A DNA stretch of 64,000 bases from contig CATQJD010000146.1 in the NCBI GenBank assembly GCA_958298945.1, positions 496,001 through 560,000 of the forward strand. The letters run 5' to 3'. Under the pieces are notes generated by a model that was not told where the DNA came from, did not search any database, and saw nothing but the letters and a program-made list of their open reading frames with translations. This DNA is from Atherix ibis. Lineage: Eukaryota; Arthropoda; Insecta; Diptera; Athericidae. Shown here in pieces: positions 15,366-28,880 of this stretch (its first letter is position 1; every line of letters begins with the position of its first letter). The position numbers were made by a program, and so were the translations under genes.

Positions 15366-17390
15366 CATACTACTTCATATTCCTCTTAAATATACTACTT
15401 CATGTTCCTCTTAAATATACTACTTTATATTCCTCTTAAATATACTACTTCATATTCCTCTAAACATACTACTTCATATTCCTCTTAAACATACTACTTC
15501 ATATTCCTATTAAACATACTACTTCATATTCCTCTTAAATATACTACTTCATATTCCTCTTAAACATACTACAATACTTCATATTCCTCTTAAACCTACT
15601 TCTTCATATTCCTCTTAAACATACTACTTCATATTCGTCTTAAACATACTACTTCATATTCCTCTTAAACATACTACTTCATATTCCTCTTAAGGATACT
15701 ACTTCATATTCCTCTCAAATATACTACTTCATATTCCTCTTAAATATACTACTTCATATTCCTCTTAAACATACTACTTATATTCCCCTTAAACATACTA
15801 CTTCAAATTCCCCTTAAACATAACATACTTCATATTCCTCTTAAATATACTACTTCATTTTCCTCTTAAATATACTACTTCATATTCCTCTTAAACATAC
15901 TACTTCATATTCCTCTTAAACATACTACTTCATATTCCTCTTAAATATACTACTTCATATTCCTCTTAAACATACTACTTCATATTCCTCTTAAACATAC
16001 TACTTCATATTATTCTTAAACATACTACTTCACATTCCTCTTAAACATACTACTTCATATTCCTCTTAAACATACTACTTCATATTACTCTTACACATAA
16101 TACTTCATATTCCTCTTAAACATACTACTTCATACTCCTCTTAAACATACTACTTCATATTCCTCTTAAATATACTACTTCATTTTCTTCTTAAACATAC
16201 TACTTCATTATCCTCTTAAACATACTGCTTCATATTCCTCTTAAACATACTACTTCATTATCATCTTAAACATACTACTTCATATTCTTCTTAAACATAC
16301 TACTTCATATTGCTCTTAAGCATACTACTTAATATTCCTCTTAAATATACTATTTTATATTCCTCTTACACATACTACTTCATATTCCTCTTAAACATAC
16401 TACTTCATATTCCTCTTAAACATACTACTTCATATACCCATTTTATAAATACTACATCATATTCCTCTTTAATATAATACTTCATATTCCTCTTAAACAT
16501 ACTACTTCATATTGCTCTTAAACATACTACTTAATATTCCTCTTAAATATGCTACTTTATATTCCTCTTAAACGTACTACTTCATATTCCTCTTAAACAT
16601 ACTACTTCATATTCCTCTTAAACATACTACTTCATATTCCTCTTAAACATACTACCTTATATTCCTCTTAAATATACTACTTCATATGCCTCTTAAATAT
16701 ACTACTTCCTATTCCTTTTAAATATAATACTTCATATTTCTCTTAAACATACTACTTCATTTTCCTCTTAAACATACTACTTCATATTCCTCTTTAACAT
16801 ACTACTTCATATTCCTCTTAAATATACTACTTCATATTTTTTTAAAAATACTACTTCATATTCCTCTTAAACATACTACTTCATATTCCTCTTAAACATA
16901 CTACTTCATATTCCTCTTAAACATACTACTTCATATTCCTCTTAAACATACTACTTCATATTCATCTTAAACATACTACTTCATATTCCTCTTAAATATA
17001 CTGCTTTATATTCCTCTTAAACATACCACTTCATATTCCTCTTAAACACACTACTTCATACTCCTCTTAAACATACTACTTCATATTGTTCTTAAATATA
17101 CTACTTCATATTCCTCCTAAATATACTACTTTATATTCCTCTTAAATATACTACTGCATATTTCTCTTAAACATAATACTTCATATTCCTCTTAAACATA
17201 CTACTTCATATTCCTATTAAACATACTACTTCATATTCCTCTTAAACATACTACTTCATATTCCTCTTAAACATACTACTTCATATTCCTGTTAAACATA
17301 CTACTTTATATTCTTCTTAAACATACTACTTCATATTCGTCTTAAACATACTACTTCATATTCCTCTTAAACATACTACTTCATATTCCT
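15366..17390 (+). repeat. Higher-order repeat C, copy 2 (2,006 bp)
   Basis: Second copy of the composite repeat C, with the same marker order as copy 1. It ends at about 17,390, where the expected ACTTCATGTT variant is replaced by CTTAAAGATAC and the sequence returns to A-like monomers. Confidence 0.83.
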
Positions 17391-19199
17391 CTTAAAGATA
17401 CTACTTCATATTCCTCTCAAATATACTACTTCATATTCCTCTTAAATATACTACTTCATATTCCTCTTAAACATACTACTTATATTCCTCTTAAACATAC
17501 AACTTCAAATTCCCCTTAAACATAATATACTTCATATTCCTCTTAAATATACTACTTCATATTCCTCTTAAATATACTACTTCATATTCCTCTTAAACAT
17601 ACTACTTCATATTCCTCTTAAACATACTACTTCATATTCCTCTTAAATATACTACTTCATATTCCTCTTAAACATACTACTTCATATTCCTCTTAAACAT
17701 ACTACTTCATATTATTCTTAAACATACTACTTCATATTCCTCTTAAACATACTACTTCATATTCCTCTTAAACATACTACTTCATATTGCTCTTAAACAT
17801 ACTACTTAATATTCCTCTTAAATATACTACTTTATATTCCTCTTAAACATACTACTTCATATTCCTCTTAAACATACTACTTCATATTCCTCTTAAACAT
17901 ACTACTTCATATTCCTCTTAAACATACTACCTTATATTCCTCTTAAATATACTACTTCATATGCCTCTTAAATATACTACTTCATATTCCTCTTACACAT
18001 ACTACTTCATATTCCTCTTAAACATAATAATTCATATTCCTCTTAAACATACTACTTCATATACCCATTTAAATAATACTACTTCATATTCCTCTTAAAT
18101 ATATTACTTCATATTCCTCTTAAACATACAACTTCATATTCCTCTTAAACATACTACTTCATATTCATCTTAAACATACAACTTCATATTCTTCTTAAAC
18201 ATACTACTTCATATTCCTCTTAAATATATTGCTTTTTATTCCTCTTAAACATACCACTTCATATTCCTCTTAAACATACTACTTTATACTCCTCTTAAAC
18301 ATACTACTTCATATTCCTCTTAAACATACTACTTCATATTGCTCTTTAACATACTACTTAATATTCCTCTTAAATATACTACTTTATATTCCTCTTAAAC
18401 ATACTACTTCATATTCCTCTTAAACATACTACTTCATATTCCTCTAAAACATACTACTTCATATTCCTCTTAAACATACTACGTTATATTCCTCTTAAAT
18501 ATACTACTTCATATGCCTCTTAAATATACTACTTCCTATTCCTTTTAAATATACTACTTCATATTACTCTTAAACATACTACTTCATATTCCTCTTAAAC
18601 ATACTACTTCATATTCCTCTTTAACATACTACTTCATATTCCTCTTAAATATACTACTTCATATTCTTTTTAAAAATACTACTTCATATTCCTCTTAAAG
18701 ATACTACTTCATATTCCTCATAAACATACTACTTCATATTCCTCTTTAACATACTACTTCATATTCCTCTTAACTATACTATTTCATATTCCTCTTAAAC
18801 ATACTACTTCATAGTCCTCTTAAATATACTACTTCATATTCCTCTTAAACATACTAATTCATATTCCTCTTAAACATACTACTTCATATTCCTCTTAAAT
18901 ATACTACTTCATATTCCTCTTAAATATACTACTTCATATTTCTCTTAAACATACTACTTCATATTCCTCTTAAATATACTATTTCATATTCCTCTTAAAC
19001 ATACTACTTCATATTCCTCTTAAACATACTACTTCATATTCCTCTTAAACATACTACTTCACATTCCTCTTAAACATACTACTTCACATTCCTCTTAAAC
19101 ATACTACTTCATATTCCTCTTAAATATACTACCTCATATTCCTCTTTAACATACTACTTCATATTCCTCTTAAACATACTACTTCATATTCCTCTTAAA
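17391..19199 (+). repeat. Diverged A-like satellite segment
   Basis: 25-bp monomers with an order of variants like part of repeat A: ATTGCTCTT then TACTTAATATT (about 17,787), a CCCATTTAAATAAT form of the marker at 18,064, then TTTTTAAAAATAC near 18,668. Many monomers differ from repeat A, so this looks like an older relative. The last 500 bp or so are ordinary monomers without a clear larger period. No gene is seen. Confidence 0.65.
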
Positions 19200-20440
19200 T
19201 ATAGTTCTTCATTTTCCTCTTAAACATACTACTTCAAAATCCTTTTAAACATACTGCTTCATATTCCTCTTAAACATACTACTTCATATTCCTCTTGAAT
19301 ATACTACTTCATATACCCCTTTTAATAATACTACTTCATATTCCTCTTAAATATAATACTTCATATTCCTCTTCAACATACTACTTCATATTCCTCTTAA
19401 ACATACTACTTCATATTCATCTTAAACATACTACTTCATATTCTACTTACACATACTACTTCATATTCCTCTTAAATATACTGCTTTATTTTCCTCTTAA
19501 ACTTACTACTTCATATTCCTCTGAAACACACTACTTCATATTTCTCTTAAACATACTACTTCATATTCCTCTTAAACATACTACTTTATATTCCTCTTAA
19601 ACATACTACTTCATGTTCCTCTTAAACATACTACTTCATATTCCTCTTAATTATACTACTTCATATTCCCCGTAAATATTCTACTTCATATTCCTCTTTA
19701 ATATACTCCTTCATATTCCTCTTAAAAATACTACTTCATATTCCTCTTAAATATACTAATTTATGTTCCTCTTAAATATACTACTTCATATTCCTCTTAA
19801 ATATACTACTTCATATTCCTCTTAAACATACTACTTCATATTCCTCTTAAATATACTACTTCATTTTCCTCTTAAACATACTACTTCATAATCCTTTTAA
19901 ACATACTGCTTCATATTCCTCTTAAACATACTACTTCATATTCCTCTTAAATATACTACTTCATATACCCCTTTGAATAATACTACTTCATATTCCTCTT
20001 AAATATAATACTTCATATTCCTCTTAAACATACTACTTCATATTCCTCTTAAACATACTACTTCATATTCATCTTAAACATACTACTTCATATTTTTTTA
20101 AACATACTACTTCATATTCCTCTTAAATATACTGCTTTATTTTCCTCTTAAACTTACTACTTCATATTCCTCTGAAACACACTACTTCTTATTCCTCTTA
20201 AACATACTACTTCATATTCCTCTTAAACATACTACTTTATATTCCTCTTAAACATACTACTTCATGTTCCTCTTATACATACTACTTCATATTCCTCTTA
20301 ATTATACTAATTCATATTCCCCGTAAATGGTCTACTTCATATTCCTCTTTAATATACTACTTCATATTCCGCTTAAAAAGACTACTTCATATTCCTCTTA
20401 AATATACTAATTTATGTTCCTCTTAAATATACTACTTCAT
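19200..20440 (+). repeat. Higher-order repeat D (about 652 bp, two copies)
   Basis: Two tandem copies joined near 19,850. Paired markers are ACCCCTTT (CCC at 19,316 and 19,968), CTGAAACACA (19,521 and 20,172), CCCCGTAAAT (about 19,668 and 20,319) and TAATTTATGTTCC (about 19,757 and 20,408). The offset drops from 652 to 651 after a 1-bp loss in a T-run near 20,095. An incidental 101-codon reading frame (19,295-19,600) lies in the first copy and is not considered a gene. Confidence 0.78.
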
Positions 20441-23400
20441 ATTCCTCTTAAACATACTACTTCATATTCCTCTTAAACATACTACTTCATATTCCTCTTA
20501 AATATACTAATTCATATTCATCTTAAACATACTACTTCATATTCCTCTTAAACATACTACTTCATATTCCTCTTAAACATACTACTTCATACTCCTCTTA
20601 AATATACTACTTCATTATAATCTTAAACATACTACTTCATATTCCTCCTAAACATACTACTTCATATTCCTCTTAAACATACTACTTCTATCCCTCTTAA
20701 ACATACTACTTCATATTCCTCTTAAACATACTACTTCATATTCCTCTTAAACTTACTACTTCATATTCCTCTTAAATATACTACTTCATATTCCTCTTAA
20801 ACATACTACTTCATATGCCTCTTAAACATACTACTTCATATTCCTCTTAAACATACTACTTCATATTCCTCTTAAACATACTACTTCATATTCCTCTTAA
20901 ATATACTACTTCAAATTCCTCTTAAACATACTACCTCATATTCCTCTTAAACATACTACTTCATATTCCTCTTAAACATACTACTTCATATTCCTCTTAA
21001 ATAAATTACTTCATATTCCTCTTAAATATACTACTTCATATTCCTCTTAAACATACTACTTCATATTCCTCTTAAACATACTACTTCATATTCCTCTTAA
21101 ACATACTACTTCATATTCCTCTTAAACATACTACTTCATATTCCTCTTAAATATACTACTTCATATTCCTCTTAAACATACTACTTCATATTCCTCTCAA
21201 ACATAATACTTCATATTCCTCTTAAACATACTACTTCATATTCCTCTTAAATATACTACTTCATATTCCTCTTAAACATACTACTTCATATTCCTCTTAA
21301 ACATACTACTTCATATTCCTCTTAAACATACTACTTCATATTCCTCTTAAACATACTACTTCATATTCCTCTTAAACATACTACTTCATATTTCTCTTAA
21401 ATATACTACTTCATATGCCTCTTAAATATACTACTTCCTATTCCTTTTAAATATACTACTTCATATTCCCCTTAAACATACTACTTCATATTCCTCTTAA
21501 ACATACTACTTCATATTCCTCTTTAACATACTACTTCATATTCCTCTTAAGTATACTATTTCATATTCGTTTTAAAAATACTACTTCATATTCCTCTTAA
21601 ACATACTACTTCATATTCCTCTTAAACATACTACTTCATATTCCTCTTAAACATACTACTTCATTTTCCTCTTAACTATACTACTTCATATTCCTCTTAA
21701 ACATACTACTTCATATTCCTCTTAAATATACTACTTCATATTCCTCTTGAACATACTACTTCATATTCCTCTTAAACATACTACTTCATATTCCTCTGAA
21801 ACATACCACTTCATATTCCTCTTAAACATACTACTTTATATTCCTCTTAAACATAATACTTTATATTCCTGTTTAACATACTACTTCATATTCCTCTTAA
21901 ATATACTACTTCATATTTTTCTTAAACATACTACTTCATATTCCTCTTAAACATACTACTTCATATTCCTCTTAAACATACTACTTCATAGTCCTCTTAA
22001 ACATACTACTTCATATTCCTCTTAAATATACTACTTCATATTCCTCTTGAACATACTACTTCATATTCCTCTTAAATATACTACTTCATATTCCTCTTAA
22101 ACATACTATTTTATATTGCTCTTAAATATACTACTTAATATTCCTCTTAAAAATACTACTTCATATTCCTCTTAAACATACTACTTCATATTCCTCTTAA
22201 ACATACCACTTCATATTCCTCTTAAACATACTACCTCATGTTCCTCTTAAACATACTACTTCATATTCCTCTTAATTATACTACTTCATATTCCCTTAAA
22301 TATTCTACTTCATATTCCTCTATTATATACTACTTCATATTCCTCTTAAAGATACTACTTCATATTCCTCTTAAATATACTACTTTATATTCCTCTTAAA
22401 TATACTTCTTCATATTCCTCTTAAATATACTACTTCATATTCCTCTTAAACATACTACTTCATATTCCTCTTAAACATACTACTTCATATTCCTCTTAAA
22501 CATACTACCTCATATTCCTCTTAAATATACTACTTCATATTTCTCTTATACATACTACTTCATATTCCTCTTAAACATACTACTTCATATTCCTCTTAAA
22601 CATTCTTCTTCATATTCCTCTTAAATATACTACTTCATATTCATCTTAAACATACTACTTCATATTACTCTTAAACATACTACTTCATATTCCTCTTAAA
22701 TATACTACTTTATATTCCTCTTAAATATACTACTTCATATTCCTCTTAAATATACTACTTCATATTCCTCTTAAACATACTACTTCATATTCCTCTTAAA
22801 CATACTACTTCATATTCCTCTTAAACATACTACCTCATATTCCTCTTAAATATACTACTTTATATTTCTCTTAAACATACTACTTCATATTCCTCTTAAA
22901 CATACTACTTCATATTCCTCTTAAACATTCTTCTTCATATTCCTCTTAAATATACTACTTCATATTCGTCTTAAACATACTACTTCATATTACTCTTAAA
23001 CATACTACTTCATATTCCTCTTAAACATACTACTTTATATTTAACTTAAACTTATTACTTCATATTCCTCTTAAATATACTACTTCATATTCCTCTTAAA
23101 CATACTACTTCATATTCCTCTTAAACATACTACTTCATATTCCTCTTAAACATACTACTTCATATTCCTCTTAAACATACTACTTCATATTCCTCTTAAA
23201 TATACTACTTCAAATTTCTCTTAAACATACTACCTCATATTCCTCTTAAACATATTACTTCATATTCCTCTTAAACATACTACTTCATATTCCTCTTAAA
23301 TAAATTACTTCATATTTTTCTTAAATATACTACTTCATATTCCTCTTAAACATAATTCTTCATATTCGTCTTAAACATACTACTTAATATTCCTCTTAAA

Positions 23401-24479
23401 TATACTACTTTATATTCCTCTTAAATATACTACTTCATATTCCTCTTAAACATACTACTTTATATTCCCCTTAAACACACTACTTCATATTCCTTTTAAA
23501 CATACTACTGCACATTCCTCTTAAACATACTACTTCATATTCTTCTTAAATATACTACTTCATATGCCTCTTAAATATACTACTTCATATTCCTTTTAAA
23601 TATACTACTTCATATTCCTCTTAAACATACTACTTCATATTCCTCTTAAACATACTACTTCATATTTCTCTTAAATACACTACTTCATATTCTTTTTAAA
23701 AATACTACTTCATATTCCTCTTAAACATACTACTTCATATTCCTCTTAAACATACATTTTCATATTCCTCTTTAACATAATACTTCATATTCCTCTTAAC
23801 TATACTACTTCATATTCATCTTAAACATACTACTTCATATTCCTCTTCAATATACTGCTTCATATTCCTCTTAAACACACTACTTCATATTCCTCTTAAA
23901 TATACTACTTCATATTCCTCTTAAACATACTACTTCATATTCCTCTTAAATATACTACTTCATATTCCTCTTGAACATACTACTTAATATTCCTCTTAAA
24001 TATACTATTTCATATTCCTCTGAAACATACCACTTCATATTCTTCTTAAACATACTACTTCATATTCCTCTTAAACATACTACTTCATATTCCTCTTAAA
24101 CATACTACTTCATATTCCTCATAAATATACTACTTCATATTTTTCTTAAACACACTTCTTCATATTCCTCTTTAACATACTACTTCATATTCCTCTTAAA
24201 CATACTACTTCATATTCCTCTTTAACATACTACTTCATATTCCTCTTAAATATACTACTTTATATTCCTCTTAAACATACTACTTCATATTCTTCTTAAA
24301 TATACTACTTCATATTCCTCTTAAACATACTATTTCATATTTCTCTTAAACATACTACTTAATATTCCTCTTAAAAATACTACTTCATATTCCTCTTAAA
24401 CATACTACTTCATAGTCCTCTTAAACATACTACTTCATATTCCTCTAAATCATACTACTTCATATTACTCTTAAACATA
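20441..24479 (+). repeat. Satellite segment with weak higher-order structure
   Basis: Uninterrupted 25-bp monomers, many close to consensus. Some local repetition is visible: TAAATAAATTACTTC near 21,003 and 23,300, and runs around CATTCTTCTTC near 22,605 and 22,926. I could not follow a single period through the segment. No gene is seen; a 67-codon reading frame at 21,747-21,950 is a by-product of the repeat. Confidence 0.7.
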
Positions 24480-27400
24480 CTACTTCATATTCCTCTCAAA
24501 TGTACTACTTCATATTCGGTTTAAATATACTACTTCATATTCCTCTTAAACATACTACTTCATATTTCTCTTAAACATGCTACTTCATATTCCTCTTAAA
24601 CAGACTACTTCATATTTCTCTTAAACATACTACTTCATATTCCTCTTAAATATAGTACTTCATATTCCTCTTAAATATACTACTTCATATTCCTTTTAAA
24701 TATACAACTTCATATTCCTCTTAAACATACTACTTCATATTCCTCTTAAATATACTACTTCATATTCCTCTTAAATATTCTACTTCATATTCCTCTTAAA
24801 TATACTACTTCATATTTCTCGTAAACATACTACTTCATATTCCTCTTAAACATATTACTTCATATTCCTCTTAAACATACTACTTCAAATTCCTCTTAAA
24901 TATACTACTTCATATTCCTCTTAAACATACTATTTCTTATTCCTCTTAAGCATACTATTTCTTATACCTCTTAAACATATTACTTCATATTCCTTTTAAA
25001 CATACTACTTCATATTCCTCTTAAACATACTACTTCTTGTTCCTCTTACATATACTATTGTACTTCATATTCCTCTTAAACATACTACTTTATATTCCTC
25101 TTAAACATACTACTTCATATTCCTCTTAAACATACTACTTCATATTCCTCTTAAATATACTACTTCACATTCCTCTTAAACATTCTACTTCATATTCTTC
25201 TTAAATATACTACTTAAATTCCTCTTAAACATACTACTTCATATTCCTCTTTAACATATTACTTCATATTCCTCCTAAACATACTACTTCATATTCCTCT
25301 TAAATATACTACTTCATATTCCTCTTAAACATACTACTTCATATTTCTCTTAAGCATAGTACTTCATATTCCTCTTAAATATACTACTTCATATTCCTCT
25401 TACATATACTACTTCATATTCCTCTTAAATATACTACTTCATATACCTGTTTAACATACTACATCATATTCCTCTTATACATACTATTTCATATTCCTCT
25501 TAAACATACTACTTCATATTCCTCTTAAACATACTACTTCATATTCCTCTTAAATATACTACTTCATATATCTCGTTAACATACTACTTCATATTCCTCT
25601 TAAACATATTACTTCATATTCCTCTTAAACATACTACTTCAAATTCTTCTTAAATATACTACTTCATATTCTTCTTAAACATACTATTTCTTATTCCTCT
25701 TAAGCATACTATTTCTTATTCCTCTTAAACATATTACTTCATATTCCTTTTAAACATACTACTTCATATTTCTCTTAAACATACTACTTCTTATTCCTCT
25801 TACATATACTATTGTACTTCATATTCCTCTTAAACATACTACTTTATATTCCTCTTAAACATACTACTTCATATTCCTCTTAAACATACTACTTCATATT
25901 CCTCTTAAATATACTACTTCACATTCTTCTTAAACATTCTACTTCATATTCTTCTTAAATATACTACTTTATATTCCTCTTAAACATACTACTTCACATT
26001 CCTCTTAAACATACTACTTCATATTCCTCTTAAATATACTACTTCATATTCCTCTTAAATATACTACTTCATATTCCTCTTAAATATACTACTTCATATT
26101 CCTCTTAAACATACTACTTCATATTCCTCTTAAACATATTACTTCATATTCCTCTTAAACATACTACTTCATATTCTTCTTAAATATACTACTTCATATT
26201 CCTCTTAAACATACTACTTCATATTTCTCTTAAGCATAGTACTTCATATTCCTCTTAAATATACTACTTCATATTCCTCTTACATATACTACTTCATATT
26301 CCTCTTAAATATACTACTTCATATACCTGTTTAACATACTACATCATATTCCTCTTATACATACTACTTCATATTCCTCTTAAACATACTACTTCATATT
26401 CCTCTTAAACATACTACTTCATCTTCCTCTGAAATATTCTACTTCATATTCCTCTTACATATACTACTTCTTTTTCCTCTTTAACATACTACTTCATATT
26501 CCTCTTAAATATACTACTTCATATTCCTCTTAAGCATACTACTTCAAATTCCTCTTAAATATACTACTTCATATTCCTCTTAAATATACTACTGCATATT
26601 CCTCTTAAACATACTACTTCATAATCCTCTTGAATATACTACTTCATATTCCTCTTAAACAAACTACTTCATATTCCTCTTAAACATACTACTTCATATT
26701 CCTCTTAAATATACTACTTCCTATTCCTCTTAAATATACTACTTCATTTTCCTCTTAAATATACTATTTCATATTCCTCTTAAACATACTACTTCATATT
26801 CCTCTTAAATGTACTACTTCATATTCGTCTTAAATATACTACTTCATATTCCAATTAAACATACTACTTCATATTTCTCTTAAACATGCTACTTCATATT
26901 CCTCTTACACAGACTACTTCATATTTCTCTTAAACATACTACTTCATATTCCTCTTAAATATACTACTTCATATTCCTCTTAAATATACTACTTCATATT
27001 CCTTTTAAATATACAACTTCATATTCCTCTTAAACATACTACTTCATATTCCTCTTAAATATACTACTTCATATTCCTCTTAAATATTCTACTTCATATT
27101 CCTCTTAAATATACTACTTCATATTTCTCGTAAACATACTACTTCATATTCCTCTTAAACATATTACTTCATATTCCTCTTAAACATACTACTTCAAATT
27201 CCTCTTAAATATACTACTTCATATTCCTCTTAAACATACTGTTTCTTATTCCTCTTAAGCATACTATTTCTTATACCTCTTAAACATATTACTTTATATT
27301 CCTTTTAAACATACTACTTCATATTCCTCTTAAACATACTACTTCTTATTCCTCTTACATATACTATTGTACTTCATATTCCTCTTAAACATACTACTTT

Positions 27401-27970
27401 ATATTCCTCTTAAACATACTACTTCATATTCCTCTTAAACATAATACTTCATATTCCTCTTAAAAATACTACTTCACATTCCTCTTAAACATTCTACTTC
27501 ATATTCTTCTTAAATATACTACTTTATATTCCTCTTAAACATACTACTTCACATTCCTCTTAAACATACTACTTCATATTCCTCTTAAATATACTACTTC
27601 ATATTCCTCTTAAATATACTACTTCATATTCCTCTTAAATATACTACTTCATATTCCTCTTAAACATACTACTTCATATTCCTCTTTAACATATTACTTC
27701 ATATTCCTCTTAAACATACTACTTCATATTCCTCTTAAATATATTACTTCATATTCCTCTTAAACATACTACTTCATATTTCTCTTAAGCATAGTACTTC
27801 ATATTCCTCTTCAATATACTACTTTTTATTCCTCTTACATATACTACTTCATATTCCTCTTAAATATACTACTTCATATACCTGTTTAACATACTACATA
27901 ATATTCCTCTTATACATACTACTTCATATTCCTCTTAAACATACTACTTCATATTCCTCTTAAACATACT
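24480..27970 (+). repeat. Higher-order repeat E (2,309 bp, about 1.5 copies)
   Basis: Markers recur at 2,309 bp: TGTACTACTT (24,501 and 26,810), TTAAACATGC (24,571 and 26,880) and TATACTATTG (25,051 and 27,360). A third TATACTATTG at 25,805, and ATATACCTGT at 25,441, 26,321 and 27,876, show nested spacings of 754, 880 and 1,555 bp, with 754 + 1,555 = 2,309. The unit therefore already contained an internal tandem duplication when it was amplified. Confidence 0.8.
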
Positions 27971-28880
27971 ACTTCATATTCCTCTTAAATATACTACTTC
28001 ATATTTCTCGTAAACATACTACATCATATTCCTCTTATACATTCTACTTCATATTCCTCTTAAACATACTACTTCATATTCTTCTTAAACATACTACTTC
28101 ATATTCCTCTGAAATATTCTACTTCATATTCCTCTTAAATATACTACTTCATATTTCTCTTAAACATATTACTTCATATTGCTCTTAAACATAATACTTC
28201 ATATCCCTCTTAAAAATACTACTTCATATTCCTCTTAAATATACTACTTCATATTCCTCTTAAATATACTACCTCATCTCCCTCTTAAACATACTACTTC
28301 ATATTCCTCTTAAACATACTACTTCATATTCCTTAAACATACTACTTCATATTCCTCTAAAGCATACTACTTCATATTTCTCTTAAATATACAACTTCAT
28401 ATTCCCCTTAAATATACTACTTCATATTCCTCTTAAACATACTACTTCATATTCGTCTTAAATATACTACTTCATATTCCTCTTAAACATAGTACTTCAT
28501 ATTCCTCTTAAGCATATTATTTCAAATTCCTCTTAAATATACTACTTCATATTCCTCTTAAACATACTACTTCATATTCCTCTTAAATATACTACTTCAT
28601 ATTCCTCTTAAACATACTACTTCATATTCCTCTTAATACTTCATATTCCTCTTAAACATACTACTTCATATTCCTCTTAAATATACTACTTCATAATACT
28701 CTTAAATATACTACTTCATATTCCTCTTAAACAAACTACTTCATAATCCTTTTAAACATACTACTTCATATTCCTCTTAAATATACTACTTCATATTCCT
28801 CTTACATATACTACTTCATTTTCCTCTTAAACATACTACTTCATATTCCTCTTAAACATACTACTTCATATTCCTCTTAA
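27971..28880 (+). repeat. Satellite segment between repeats E and F
   Basis: 25-bp monomers with several short or odd units: a deletion giving ATTCCTTAAACATAC near 28,328, CTAAAGCATAC near 28,358 and the first 19-bp monomer near 28,634. No larger period was followed. No gene is seen. Confidence 0.65.

Noticed and set aside
19295..19600. 101-codon open reading frame as a gene
   Set aside because: It is made wholly of satellite monomers, and its length follows from chance loss of TAA in every third unit. No start context or domain supports it. The same applies to 21,747-21,950 and 44,513-44,722.
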